A stretch of DNA of 64,000 nucleotides from Tistrella bauzanensis (GCF_014636235.1 NZ_BMDZ01000002.1:97385-161384); one strand, 5' to 3'; shown: positions 53,707-62,368, numbered from the stretch's first letter. Notes: generated by a model not told the origin, from the sequence alone. Numbers and translations are program-made.

Positions 53707-53982
53707 TTATGGTGCGGCACCGATCGCTGGAATGCGCGCATACAGAACCGCCGTGTAATCGGCAAGGCCAGTCCACATAAACGGCAGGAAGATCACCAGC
53801 GCCACGACGATGGCGATGATCTTCGGCACGAAGGACAGGGTCATTTCCTGAATCTGGGTCAAAGCCTGGATCAGCGAAATCACCAGGCCAACCGTCAACG
53901 CCACCAGCATCACCGGTGCGCCGAGCTTGATCATGACCCAGAGCGCCTCGCGCCCGATGTCGATGGCCTCGTTGGGCGTCAT
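53707..53982 (-). CDS. fliQ: Flagellar export gate protein FliQ
   Basis: Small two-helix membrane protein, 91 residues, family standard. The sequence MTPNEAIDIGREALWVMIKL then ISLIQALTQIQEMTLSFVPK is diagnostic. With FliP and FliR it forms the helical export gate. The first bases of the gene are duplicated upstream in a 20-bp tandem repeat that creates out-of-frame start codons just before the true one. Confidence 0.95.
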   Translation of the reverse strand: MTPNEAIDIGREALWVMIKLGAPVMLVALTVGLVISLIQALTQIQEMTLSFVPKIIAIVVALVIFLPFMWTGLADYTAVLYARIPAIGAAP

Positions 53983-54004
53983 GGGGCCTCGTTGGGCATC
54001 ATGG
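53965..54004 (-). repeat. 20-bp tandem duplication at the fliQ start
   Basis: Units 53965-53984 and 53985-54004 differ at one base. On the minus strand the duplication repeats the start codon region of fliQ, so that ATG at 54013 and ATG at 54002 open two mini-frames, each ending in a TGA that overlaps the next ATG. Confidence 0.8.
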
Positions 54005-54050
54005 GGACGTCATGGCGCGTTCACCGTGTCCTCCGGGGCTCATGCCGCCG

Positions 54051-54371
54051 TCAGATCGGCATCCGCATGATTTCCTGATAGGCGCCGATCACGCGGTCGC
54101 GGATCGCCACCACGGTCTGCAACGAAACCTCGGCGGCGGAAACCGACGTCACCACCTCGTGCAGGCTGGCGGTGCCGGAAATCGCGCCCAGGCTCGCCCG
54201 CTCCGAGGCACGGCTGCTGTCGACAGTGCGGCCGACAACGTCCTGAACCATATCGGCAAAGCCGCCGGCCCCCGACGTCCCGGCGGTGTCACCACCAGCG
54301 GCGCCCGGAACCTTCAGCCCGCGGGCGGCATTGGCATAGGCGGCTGCGGCAGAGGCGAACTTGGCATCCAT
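54051..54371 (-). CDS. fliE: Flagellar hook-basal body protein FliE
   Basis: Protein connecting MS ring to rod, 106 residues from MDAKFASAAAAYANA. The C-terminal part is typical: SVSAAEVSLQTVVAIRDRVI then GAYQEIMRMPI. It is exported at an early stage. It sits between fliQ and flgC in the usual alphaproteobacterial order flgB-flgC-fliE-fliQ. Confidence 0.93.
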   Translation of the reverse strand: MDAKFASAAAAYANAARGLKVPGAAGGDTAGTSGAGGFADMVQDVVGRTVDSSRASERASLGAISGTASLHEVVTSVSAAEVSLQTVVAIRDRVIGAYQEIMRMPI

Positions 54372-54421
54372 TGGTCTGGTCCGTCCATGTTCAGGCAGGG
54401 CTGTCAAGCGGTCACGGCCGT

Positions 54422-54829
54422 TCACCGCAACAGATCGATGGCCTTCTGCAACATCATCCGCGTGGTCTCGATGACGCTCAGATTGGCTTCGTATCCGCGC
54501 TGGGCTTCACGCATGTCAACCATTTCGACCACCGGGTTGACGTTCGGCATCAACACATAGCCGTTCTCGTCCGCCGCCGGATGGCCCGGGTCGTATTCAC
54601 GGCCGAAGGCGGACTGGTCAGTGCCGAAGCGGCTGATGCGCACAGTCGACAGGCCCAGTTCGCGATCGAGTCCCTCGGCAAATGTCACCGTGCGGCGACG
54701 ATACGGCTCGCCGCCGGCTTCGGTCGCCGTGCTGTCGGCATTGGCCAGATTCTCGGCCACCACCCGCAGGCGTTCCGATTGCACCTGCATACCGGCGGAA
54801 GAGATCCGCATGGTCTTCATCAAATCCAT
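54422..54829 (-). CDS. flgC: Flagellar basal-body rod protein FlgC
   Basis: Proximal rod protein, 135 residues, which matches the family. The N-terminal rod motif is seen as SSAGMQVQSERLRVVAENLA followed by NADSTATEAGGEPYRRRTVT, and the C-terminal helix EAQRGYEANLSVIETTRMML is the common D0 element. It lies between flgB and fliE. Confidence 0.95.
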   Translation of the reverse strand: MDLMKTMRISSAGMQVQSERLRVVAENLANADSTATEAGGEPYRRRTVTFAEGLDRELGLSTVRISRFGTDQSAFGREYDPGHPAADENGYVLMPNVNPVVEMVDMREAQRGYEANLSVIETTRMMLQKAIDLLR

Positions 54830-54923
54830 CGCGTCGCCTCCCCGAACAGGTCATGGATCTCGTAGATCGGCCGTCGACGGCCTATCACAGACACGCGATC
54901 AGGCACGGGCATCCGCCATTCTG

Positions 54924-55361
54924 TCAGCCACCACCACCGCCACCACTCCCAAGAGCCGTGCGGATCATCTGGATATGCTTCTTGTACAGGCTGGTTGCAA
55001 GCTGGAACGATGCCGCAGTGTCGGCAATCTTCATCGCCTGGTCTTCGATGTTGATCTTGTTGCCGTCGATGCTGACCTCGACAGGCTTGCGGTCATCGAC
55101 GGCACGGGCATCCGAGCCACCGCCGGCCGGCCCCATGTGATGGGCGTTGGTGGCGGTCATCTTCAGGGTGCCGGACATACCTGTCCCGCCACCGGCAGAT
55201 TGCTCCGCCATTGCGCCGAAATCGACGGGCCGAAGATCCCGCGGCTTGTAGCCCGGCGTATTGGCGTTGGCAATATTCTGCGCCAGCACCGCCTGCCGGT
55301 CCGTCAGCCAGCCGAGCCGCTTTGTTACGGCGTCGAACAGTGGTATGCGCGTTATGTCCAT
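54924..55361 (-). CDS. flgB: Flagellar basal-body rod protein FlgB
   Basis: Proximal rod protein, 145 residues. The start MDITRIPLFDAVTKRLGWLT is followed by the rod consensus AQNIANANTPGYKPRDL, and the C-terminal helix is AASFQLATSLYKKHIQMIRT. It is first of the minus-strand flagellar genes, with a 450-base non-coding region before it. Confidence 0.95.
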   Translation of the reverse strand: MDITRIPLFDAVTKRLGWLTDRQAVLAQNIANANTPGYKPRDLRPVDFGAMAEQSAGGGTGMSGTLKMTATNAHHMGPAGGGSDARAVDDRKPVEVSIDGNKINIEDQAMKIADTAASFQLATSLYKKHIQMIRTALGSGGGGGG

Positions 55362-55811
55362 CGTCGGGTCCGGCTTGATCGGATATCCTGCAAACGGTGC
55401 GGGCTTGCACCGTCGCGGATCGTGCGGTCTTCAATCGGGTCTTCCACAGGGTGGTTCATCGCCAACAGGGCTGCCTGTGGAACGGCATCTTCGGCCCGGT
55501 AGGAACCTGTCAGGGCCAAGGTCCGTGGCGGGACGTGCCGCCACCATAATCCCGTGTCGTGACAGGCTGTGTCGTAACAGGCTTCTCTGTCGGGCCGCAG
55601 CAGGTGTACAGGCAGATGAGGATGCCCGTTGCGGACCGATGGATCAATAAGATACCCATCGGCCTTAAGAAAGCGTAAAGCGATCGACGGGCCGGATCAA
55701 GCATGGCAGGCGCGCCGGAGGATCCGGCTGTGGGCGGATCACCAGAGCCCGCTCTTCATCCTTCGCCACCGGACATATCGTTCAGCGCATCATGATTGGA
55801 AAGGGCCATCG
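55362..55811. other. Divergent flagellar intergenic region with a 15-bp duplication
   Basis: About 450 bases between divergent flgB and csrA. The sequence GTGTCGTGACAGGCT is repeated with one change at 55569-55583 after its copy at 55554-55568. Promoters for both flagellar units should lie here; no sigma-54 or other motif could be named with confidence. Confidence 0.45.
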
Positions 55812-56063
55812 ATGCTGTACCTGACCCGCAAGGTCGGTGAGGCCGTGATCATCAACGACGAGATCGAGGTGACCGTCGTTGAGGTGCGCGGCAAGACCGT
55901 GCGCCTGGGTCTGGCCTTTCCGGCAGATGCCACCGTTCTGCGCCGCGAGGTCTATGACCGGGTCCAGGCCGAGAACCGGGCGGCTCTGGGGCTGGACGAG
56001 GCGGCCGTGGACGCGGAGCCCGACCAGCCGGCCTTCATCGCCCGCAGCCCCGACGCCCCGTAA
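55812..56063 (+). CDS. csrA: Carbon storage regulator CsrA
   Basis: RNA-binding translational regulator, 83 residues. The core MLYLTRKVGEAVIINDEIEV then VRLGLAFPADATVLRREVYD is a clear CsrA fold with the conserved RNA-binding ends of strands 1 and 5. A 20-residue acidic C-terminal tail (EPDQPAFIARSPD) is longer than in 61-residue enterobacterial forms. In alphaproteobacteria CsrA often lies within flagellar loci, where it can repress flagellin translation with FliW; no fliW gene is visible here. Confidence 0.95.
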   Translation: MLYLTRKVGEAVIINDEIEVTVVEVRGKTVRLGLAFPADATVLRREVYDRVQAENRAALGLDEAAVDAEPDQPAFIARSPDAP

Positions 56064-56134
56064 AGCTCCCCTCGACCCCGGCGACACCGGCGGCGGATCG
56101 GCCATGATCGTTGCACGCCGACACGGAAGGGGCC

Positions 56135-56557
56135 ATGATCAGAACAGTGACCATGACGTCGAAGACTCCAGCCTCAGAAGGCGGTGCCGCGCTCCGGCCG
56201 GCGGATGCCATGCCAGGAGCGACAACCGATGAGCGCCGGGCCATGACCGACAGGCCGACACGCCAGGTGGCGGTGGCCCTGAGCTTCGACCCCCAAGGCG
56301 ACGCGGTGCCAACCGTGGTGGCCGCGGGTCATGGGGTTCTTGCTGAAAAGATCCTCGCCATGGCTTTCGCCGCGGGCATTCCGGTGCGGCGCGATGAAGA
56401 TCTGGCGGCAGTCCTCGACGCTCTGGAGCCCGAAAGCCCGATACCGCCGGCCGCATTCGCCGCCGTGGCCGAAATCCTTGCTCATCTGTATCGGCTGAAT
56501 GGCCGTCTGGGCGAGACCAACAGCACGGGCGGCCGCGTGGCCGGCCAGGACGACTGA
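56135..56557 (+). CDS. FhlB-like (FlhB cytoplasmic domain homologue) protein
   Basis: Protein of about 140 residues resembling the C-terminal cytoplasmic domain of FlhB, without the membrane part. The core RQVAVALSFDPQGDAVPTVV then GHGVLAEKILAMAFAAGIPV and RRDEDLAAVL matches FhlB/YlqH proteins. It lacks the NPTH cleavage motif. The role is unclear, possibly a modulator of export specificity. The start is uncertain (56135, 56153 or 56243); the first has a GGAAGG site. Its neighbours are flagellar genes on both sides. Confidence 0.8.
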   Translation: MIRTVTMTSKTPASEGGAALRPADAMPGATTDERRAMTDRPTRQVAVALSFDPQGDAVPTVVAAGHGVLAEKILAMAFAAGIPVRRDEDLAAVLDALEPESPIPPAAFAAVAEILAHLYRLNGRLGETNSTGGRVAGQDD

Positions 56558-56572
56558 CGGAGGACCGGGTCG

Positions 56573-57004
56573 ATGACGCCCCATCAGGGCAGCCGACACC
56601 CCATGGACAGCGGCACCGGCCAGAGCGCTTCGGGCCATCATGGCACGGGCGATCATGGCACTGGTTCGCAGCAACAGGACACCGACGGCTATCCGCGCGA
56701 TCCCGCGGCGGCTCTGGATGCCATTGCCGCCGAGATCGCTGCCGCGCGGGCCATTCTTGCTCGCGGCGACGCCGTCGACCTTGCCAGCGTCGAGGCGCGG
56801 GTGAACCGCTTCTGCCAGAACCTGAACGCCTTGCCGCCCGGCAGCGGCGACGGCATCCGCCCGCGGATGCTGGGGCTGATCGACGCCCTGACGGTACTGG
56901 AGCGCGAGATGCGCGCGGTGTTCGCCGAGACCCGCAAGGAAATGGACGGGTTCACTGCCCGCCAACGCGCCACGGCCGCTTATGGGCGCCCGGACGGGCG
57001 CTGA
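56573..57004 (+). CDS. Hypothetical protein in flagellar cluster
   Basis: A 143-residue protein with a Gly/His/Thr-rich disordered N-terminal third (GHHGTGDHGTG, encoded by a 15-bp tandem repeat at 56633-56662) and an alpha-helical remainder (LDAIAAEIAAARAILARGDA then ALTVLEREMRAVFAETRKEM). The helical part recalls small flagellar chaperones of the FliT/FlgN type, but no specific match can be claimed. It lies between the FhlB-like gene and fliO. Confidence 0.6.
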   Translation: MTPHQGSRHPMDSGTGQSASGHHGTGDHGTGSQQQDTDGYPRDPAAALDAIAAEIAAARAILARGDAVDLASVEARVNRFCQNLNALPPGSGDGIRPRMLGLIDALTVLEREMRAVFAETRKEMDGFTARQRATAAYGRPDGR

Positions 57005-57069
57005 ACGGCGCACGCATTCCTGACCATACCCGCTTCCCCGTCTTCCCTGTCATCTGCCGGACTGCTTGA

Positions 57070-57537
57070 ATGACATCGATCGAGATTCTGCGCACTGTTC
57101 TGGGCTTGGCGCTGGTGGCCGGCCTGATCGGGCTGGTCGCTCTGGGCGTCCGGCGCTGGGGAGACCGGTCGGGCGCCCCCGCCCGCGGTCGCGGCCGGCG
57201 CGTGACCGTGGTGGAAACCCGCCAGGTCGACCCCAAGCGCCGGCTGATCCTGGTGCGCCGCGATGATGTGGAACACCTGCTGCTGATCGGCGGCGACGCT
57301 GATCTGGTGGTCGAGCGGAACATTCCCGTCACGGATCCGATGGCCGGTGCCGACACGCCTGTGCGCGTCATGCCGGGTGCTGGCTATGGCGCGGCGGGCA
57401 CGGCCGGACGACATGATCCGATCTATGACGACGACGAGGATGATGGCCCGGTGTTGCGGGTGGACCGCCGTGGCGGCGAACCGCGCCATGGCCTGCGGCC
57501 GCAGACGCGCCGGATTCCGCCGGAGCTGGACCGGTGA
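57070..57537 (+). CDS. fliO: Flagellar biosynthesis protein FliO
   Basis: Single-pass membrane protein of 155 residues that assists FliP assembly. A membrane helix spans residues 8-27 (RTVLGLALVAGLIGLVALGV) and a FliO-domain beta region follows (RVTVVETRQVDPKRRLILV then VEHLLLIGGDADLVVERNI). It overlaps the GTG start of fliP by 4 bases, which couples the two. Confidence 0.9.
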   Translation: MTSIEILRTVLGLALVAGLIGLVALGVRRWGDRSGAPARGRGRRVTVVETRQVDPKRRLILVRRDDVEHLLLIGGDADLVVERNIPVTDPMAGADTPVRVMPGAGYGAAGTAGRHDPIYDDDEDDGPVLRVDRRGGEPRHGLRPQTRRIPPELDR

Positions 57538-58352
57538 CATCGGCCTTGCGGCATCCGCCGCGGCCGATGCCGATCAAGGGCCGGACCACCGGCCTGACAG
57601 CCCGTGCGTGGCGTCTGTCGGGCATTCTGGGCATCGTTCTGCTGACGGTGACGGTGCCGGCCATTCCGGCACTGGCTCAATCGGTCACGCTCGACATGGG
57701 CGCCGAGGATCCGGGCGGCTTCACCGGTCGGATCATTCAGCTGGTCACCCTGGTGACCGTGCTGTCCCTGGCGCCGGGGCTGCTGGTGGCTGTGACCTCG
57801 TTTACCCGGATCGTGGTGGTGCTTTCGCTGTTGCGCAGCGCGCTTGGCGTGCAGCAGACACCGCCCAACGCGGTGCTGATCGGGCTTGCCATCTTCCTCA
57901 CCGGTTTCGTGATGACACCGACCTTCGATCGGGCATGGACCGAAGGCGTGGCACCGCTGCTTGCCGAGGACATCTCCGAGGAAGAAGCCTTCCCCCTCAT
58001 TTCGACGCCATTTCGCGATTTCATGACCGCCCATGTGGGCGAACAGGAATTGACCGCCTTTGTCGAAATGGCAGCGCTGACGCCTGAACCAACCACTGTG
58101 GAAGACGTCCCGCTTCAGGTTCTGATTCCGGCTTTTATGGTCAGCGAGTTGCGGCGCGCGTTCGAAATCGGCTTTCTGGTCTTTCTTCCGTTTCTGATCA
58201 TCGACATGCTGGTCGCATCGCTGCTGATGTCGATGGGCATGATGATGCTGCCGCCGGTGATGATCTCTCTCCCCTTCAAGCTGATCTTTTTCGTCCTCAT
58301 CGATGGCTGGTCGATGATCTCAAGCAGCCTCGTGCGCAGTTTCGGTGGCTGA
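57534..58352 (+). CDS. fliP: Flagellar export gate protein FliP
   Basis: Core of the export gate, 272 residues, with a GTG start overlapping the fliO stop. A signal peptide precedes residue 52 or so (PAIPALAQSVTL). Then come VLSLAPGLLVAVTSFTRIVV, LRSALGVQQTPPNAVLIGLA and FMVSELRRAFEIGFLVFLPF, followed by MGMMMLPPVMISLPFKLIFF, all family landmarks. The rest of the flagellar gate (FliQ, FliR) is on the opposite strand 4-5 kb to the left. Confidence 0.96.
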   Translation: MTSALRHPPRPMPIKGRTTGLTARAWRLSGILGIVLLTVTVPAIPALAQSVTLDMGAEDPGGFTGRIIQLVTLVTVLSLAPGLLVAVTSFTRIVVVLSLLRSALGVQQTPPNAVLIGLAIFLTGFVMTPTFDRAWTEGVAPLLAEDISEEEAFPLISTPFRDFMTAHVGEQELTAFVEMAALTPEPTTVEDVPLQVLIPAFMVSELRRAFEIGFLVFLPFLIIDMLVASLLMSMGMMMLPPVMISLPFKLIFFVLIDGWSMISSSLVRSFGG

Positions 58353-58470
58353 ACGCTAACAATACCGTCCCCATCTGCGCCATATCTGCCGGTCCCCCTG
58401 AACAGGCGGCATACTTTCATCATTTCGATGCTATGCTGCACTGCGATATGTCTTCGGGGGAACGGCGACG

Positions 58471-59172
58471 ATGGCTTGGATGTCCACATCCCATATCCGC
58501 AACGTCCGGCAGAGCGGCGACAGGGTTCCGCTCTGCGCCCTGGCTGTCATGACGCTGGCCGCCTGTGTCGCGGACGGGCCGCCTTCGGTGGTGACAGCAT
58601 CCGGCACCGCAACGGCGCCGACCACCATGGCGGTCGCACCGGCTGCAAAGCCCCCGCAGCATCCGGTCGCCATCGCCCTGTCCGATACGGCCAACCGCTT
58701 CGCCGATGGGGGTGTGCGCATGCGGCTGACCCCGCGTCCCGACGGCACCGGCCAGCTCTCGCTCGACATGTGGGCTGTCCCCAGATTGTTCGGCGCCTAT
58801 GCGCAGACCAATGTCGTGGTCCTGCTGGTTGGAGAGGATGGGCGGATCACCGGAGAAAAGGCGCAGCGCTGCACCAAGATCCAGCGTGGCCTGACAGCCT
58901 CCGGCAGCTATGATTGCGCCGTCGAGGCCAGCTTCAGTGTCAGCCAGATGATGCCGGCCGATCATGTATTCGTACTGAACCGGCTGTGCAGCTGGCAGAC
59001 CCTGAGCGGTGAGGTCCGTCAGGCATCACCCTGCGCCGGCCAGGGAGACACGGTCGATCTGGTCCGACAGTTCATCAGCACCGACCTGCCGACTGTGCTT
59101 GGCAGCACCGCGCTCGCAAGCGGAGGCGAGATGGCGATCGGGAATAACTGGCGCGGAAGGTCGCTGCGATAA
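58471..59172 (+). CDS. Putative lipoprotein
   Basis: A 233-residue protein with a hydrophobic segment and lipobox (VMTLAAC, Cys at residue 32), so it is likely exported and lipid-anchored. The mature part starts with a Thr/Ala/Pro-rich linker, then a compact beta-rich region (RMRLTPRPDGTGQLSLDMWA then NVVVLLVGEDGRITGEKAQR) with further cysteines (RCTKI, DCAVE, LCSWQ, SPCAGQ) that may form disulfides. No enzymatic motif is visible. Confidence 0.65.
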   Translation: MAWMSTSHIRNVRQSGDRVPLCALAVMTLAACVADGPPSVVTASGTATAPTTMAVAPAAKPPQHPVAIALSDTANRFADGGVRMRLTPRPDGTGQLSLDMWAVPRLFGAYAQTNVVVLLVGEDGRITGEKAQRCTKIQRGLTASGSYDCAVEASFSVSQMMPADHVFVLNRLCSWQTLSGEVRQASPCAGQGDTVDLVRQFISTDLPTVLGSTALASGGEMAIGNNWRGRSLR

Positions 59173-59197
59173 GCAGGCAGGCAGGCGGGCCGTGCCG

Positions 59198-59947
59198 TCA
59201 GCGATCAGCCATACCCGCCTGCTGCCAGCGGCGCTCCAGATCCGGATCGTTCAGGATGGCCAGCAGAGCGACACACAGATCGGCCTGATCACCCGGCCGC
59301 CCCGTCGCCTCGGCCGCGTCCAGCAATGCAATGGTCGCTTCGGCAAAGAACCGGAAATGGCCGGGATCCTGCTCCACCGCCCCTGAGCCGGAGGTGGTCT
59401 CGAAAATCGCCGTCCGGCATCGTTCTGCGGACACCGACGTGAAGGCGCGGCACGACAACGGCCGCACGGCATACACCATGCAGGCATTGTCAGGCCCCAG
59501 CAGGGCGCAGGGTTGCCGGACCTGCGACGGATCCGCAGCGGCGTTCAGCGTCGCCACCGCCGCTTCCAGGCGCCGCATCAGCGCCGCGCGTTGGCCGGCA
59601 TCGAAATGTTCGGTGATGTGGCGTGCGATCAGAAAGGCGGATTGCGGCGGTACATGCACCTGCAGGTGACAACACATGGCACATCCCGTCCGGCACGCCA
59701 TGGCGCGCTGTCGCGGAAATGCGCTGTGCAGGGCCTGTGCCGCGCGTCCGGCGACAAGATTGGCCGCCGCCGCCGCAGCGGCCGGGTCCGCGGCAGTGAC
59801 TGCGTGGGCGCGGACGGCTGCGCGAAGATCGGTGAACAATGCCTCGTAACGCGCCGCCATGGCACGGGTTTCCGCGCCCACGGCCTCAATCCGCCGGGCG
59901 CTCTCGTCGGCCGTCTGCTCGGCCGTCTCGCCGCGGCGCTCGTGCAT
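59198..59947 (-). CDS. YkgJ-type cysteine-cluster protein
   Basis: A 249-residue protein with a Cys cluster typical of the YkgJ/UPF0153 family, thought to bind zinc or iron. The motif CRTGCAMCCHLQVHVPP is followed by QPCALLGPDNACMVYAVRPL and SCRAF, giving at least seven conserved Cys. Start at MHERRGETAE, with AAGG 8 bases before it. An N-terminal helical extension precedes the cluster. The biochemical role of the family is not established. Confidence 0.8.
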   Translation of the reverse strand: MHERRGETAEQTADESARRIEAVGAETRAMAARYEALFTDLRAAVRAHAVTAADPAAAAAAANLVAGRAAQALHSAFPRQRAMACRTGCAMCCHLQVHVPPQSAFLIARHITEHFDAGQRAALMRRLEAAVATLNAAADPSQVRQPCALLGPDNACMVYAVRPLSCRAFTSVSAERCRTAIFETTSGSGAVEQDPGHFRFFAEATIALLDAAEATGRPGDQADLCVALLAILNDPDLERRWQQAGMADR

Positions 59948-60055
59948 CAGTCCCGCCTTGTCTGAAACATGCAGTACCCGGCAGTGTCGGTGCGGCATGC
60001 GCTCTGCGTCAACGCCCTTGATGGTCGCCAACCGGCCCGTGATGGCCAGGCGGGA

Positions 60056-60973
60056 TCAGGCATCCGGTGCCGCGATCGCAGCCAGCGGCGCCAGCAAGGC
60101 GTGGCCGATCGCCGTGGACGCCGTCGCCTGAAGCCGCGCGCGCGGCAAAGGCGGTAGATCGAGTGCCGCCGGTGCCGTCGGCAGACCGTCATAGCGGCCG
60201 ATGCCGGGAACCGCGCCGATGCCAAGCCCGGCGCTCAACGCCGCCATCAGCGAGCGAGCATCGGTCGCCTCGTGGGCCAGGCGCCATCGGCGACCGGCGC
60301 GGCCCAAAGCCGCGACGGCGGCAGCGCGAAACACGCAGGGCGCCCGAAACGCCACCACTGGCAAGGCAATGTCCGGATCGGCGACGAGCGCTGGCGCATC
60401 ACCACGCCACAGCACCGGCACCGACCCTGCAGCACCGGTGTCCTGCCCGCGGGGGCCAGCGTCACCTGCACCAGCGCCCTCCATCCGGTCGTCCGCATCC
60501 TCGGTCAGCAGCATGAAGGCCAGGTCCAGTTGCCCGGCCGCAAGATCGGCCGTGATCTGGGCGGTGGCACCGATGCGCAGGTCCAGGGCAAGCCCCGGCC
60601 GCAGGCGTCCGGCTTCGGCCACCAACCGACCCAGAACCGCGTCACTCGCATGCTGATGCATGCCAAGCCGGAGCACGGCAGCCACGGGCGCCGCGCCGGT
60701 CAGATCGGCCACCATACGATCATGCATGCCGATCAGCCGCCGCGCCTGACCGGCCAGCCGCTCCCCCGCCTCGGTCGGGCGCGGCGCCTGGGCCCGGCCC
60801 GGGGCTGCGCGTTCGATCAACCTGCAGCCAAGCAGATCCTCCAGCCGGCGGATCTGCTGGCTGACCGCGGGTTGGGTTCGGCCGATCACCGCCGCGGCCC
60901 GTGCGAAACCACCTTCGTCGAGCACCGCCAGAAAGCTGCGCAACAGCACGATGTCGACATCCGGCCGGGCCAT
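60056..60973 (-). CDS. LysR-type regulator divergent from an EamA transporter
   Basis: A 305-residue regulator with AGGAG 6 bases upstream. The HTH is AVLDEGGFARAAAVIGRTQP then AVSQQIRRLEDLLGCRLIER, and the effector domain includes LRLGMHQHASDAVLGRLVAE, LDLRIGATAQITADLAAGQL and LMAALSAGLGIGAVPG. It is divergent from the exporter-like gene across 137 bases, which suggests it controls that gene. Confidence 0.88.
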   Translation of the reverse strand: MARPDVDIVLLRSFLAVLDEGGFARAAAVIGRTQPAVSQQIRRLEDLLGCRLIERAAPGRAQAPRPTEAGERLAGQARRLIGMHDRMVADLTGAAPVAAVLRLGMHQHASDAVLGRLVAEAGRLRPGLALDLRIGATAQITADLAAGQLDLAFMLLTEDADDRMEGAGAGDAGPRGQDTGAAGSVPVLWRGDAPALVADPDIALPVVAFRAPCVFRAAAVAALGRAGRRWRLAHEATDARSLMAALSAGLGIGAVPGIGRYDGLPTAPAALDLPPLPRARLQATASTAIGHALLAPLAAIAAPDA

Positions 60974-61110
60974 CGGCGGCTCCTGAAAGCTATAAGCATT
61001 GGTGATAGGGTGGATCAGACCTTTCGATTTGGCAAGAACTTGGGTCAGGAACCACACTCCCGGGGTCAGCCACCGCCGCCACGACCGCGCGGCCCCCGGA
61101 GACCCGCACC

Positions 61111-62049
61111 ATGTCCGTGTGTCCATCCCGTCCCGCACCAACATCTCTGCCCGCCTCCGCCCTCGCCGCCGATGCCGGGGCACCACCGGCCGCACCCGGC
61201 CGGCAGCTGATGCCGGGGGCATTCGTGCTGCTGTGGAGCACTGGCTATATCGGCGGCGCCATCGCCCTCGGCGGCATCGAGCCGCTGACCATGAGCGTGC
61301 TGCGCTTCGCCATCGCCACAGCGCTGATGGCGGCAATCGCCTGGGGCACCGGGGCGATCCGGCCTGTACGGCGCGGGCTGATCGTCCATGCGGCGATCAC
61401 CGGCATGCTGATGCACGGTCTGCAATTCGGCGGGCTGTACAGCGGCATGGCGGCCGGCGTTTCCGCCGGGGCGGCGGCGCTGATCATCGGCCTGATGCCG
61501 GTGGTGGTGACGGTGCTGGCCGGGCCGATGCTGAACGAATGGCCCCGGCCCCGGCATCTGGCGGGGCTGGGCCTGGGCATCGCCGGCGTGGCGCTGGTGG
61601 TGGGGCCACGGCTGGCGGGCGGTGTCGGCGGCCCGGCCGTCGGTTATGGCCTGGTGGTGCTGGGCCTGCTGGGCCTCAGCCTGGGCACGGTGTGGCAGAA
61701 GCGGTTCTGTGCCGGGCTGGATCTCCGGCTCGCGGGGACCGTACAGACCGCAGCCGGCGGTCTGGTGCTGGTGCCGGCGGCGCTGCTGCTGGAAACCGGC
61801 CATGTGCTGTGGAGCGGCGAGGTCGCGGCCGCGGTGCTGTGGCTGGCGGTGGTGAACTCGATCGGCGCCATTGCCCTGCTGGGCCTGCTGATGCGCCAGG
61901 GCACCGCCGCGCGCGCCGCCGGCCTGTTCTTTCTGGTGCCGTCCGCCACCGCCGTGATGGCCTGGATCGTGCTGGGTCAGCCGATCACGCCGCTGATGCT
62001 GGCGGGCATGGCGCTGTCCGCGGCCGGCGTCAGGCTGGGGCGGCGTTGA
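61111..62049 (+). CDS. EamA (DMT) family transporter
   Basis: Ten-helix drug/metabolite transporter, 312 residues. Two EamA repeats are evident, the first starting near GAFVLLWSTGYIGGAIALGG, the second near GYGLVVLGLLGLSLGTVWQK. The repeats end in LMPVVVTVLAGPML and LVPSATAVMAWIVLGQPITP, the characteristic pattern. Probable metabolite exporter; the substrate is unknown. It is likely regulated by the divergent LysR gene. Confidence 0.9.
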   Translation: MSVCPSRPAPTSLPASALAADAGAPPAAPGRQLMPGAFVLLWSTGYIGGAIALGGIEPLTMSVLRFAIATALMAAIAWGTGAIRPVRRGLIVHAAITGMLMHGLQFGGLYSGMAAGVSAGAAALIIGLMPVVVTVLAGPMLNEWPRPRHLAGLGLGIAGVALVVGPRLAGGVGGPAVGYGLVVLGLLGLSLGTVWQKRFCAGLDLRLAGTVQTAAGGLVLVPAALLLETGHVLWSGEVAAAVLWLAVVNSIGAIALLGLLMRQGTAARAAGLFFLVPSATAVMAWIVLGQPITPLMLAGMALSAAGVRLGRR

Positions 62050-62055
62050 CGCGGA

Positions 62056-62337
62056 TCAGCCCATCCGGGGAATGGTGAACAGCGGGTCAGTGCTCAGGGT
62101 CAGCGGCTCGGTGATCAGATCGGCCAGGGCCAGCACCCACGCCCGGTCGAGAACCAGCCGGCCGCCCCGGTCGTGCAGAACACCGGCATCGATGAGGGCC
62201 GCGATGGTGGCCGCGGGGTCAATCCCGGCCCGAGGCGCCGCCCCGGCGGCACCAGCCGCCCCTGTATGGCGCAGAAGGTCGAGCGCGCCGGGCAGGCCCA
62301 GCGCCGCAAATGCAGCCGATGCGTCATGCGTCGCCAT
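62056..62337 (-). CDS. Small hypothetical protein
   Basis: A 93-residue protein with GGAGG upstream of MATHDASAAFAALG. The sequence suggests a compact helical domain (IDPAATIAALIDAGVLHDRG then WVLALADLITEPLTLS). It is convergent with the EamA gene and lies downstream of the TrmH-type gene on the same strand. No family is recognised. Confidence 0.5.
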   Translation of the reverse strand: MATHDASAAFAALGLPGALDLLRHTGAAGAAGAAPRAGIDPAATIAALIDAGVLHDRGGRLVLDRAWVLALADLITEPLTLSTDPLFTIPRMG

Positions 62338-62368
62338 CCTCTCCTCCCTCTCAAGCCCCGCCTTCTGG

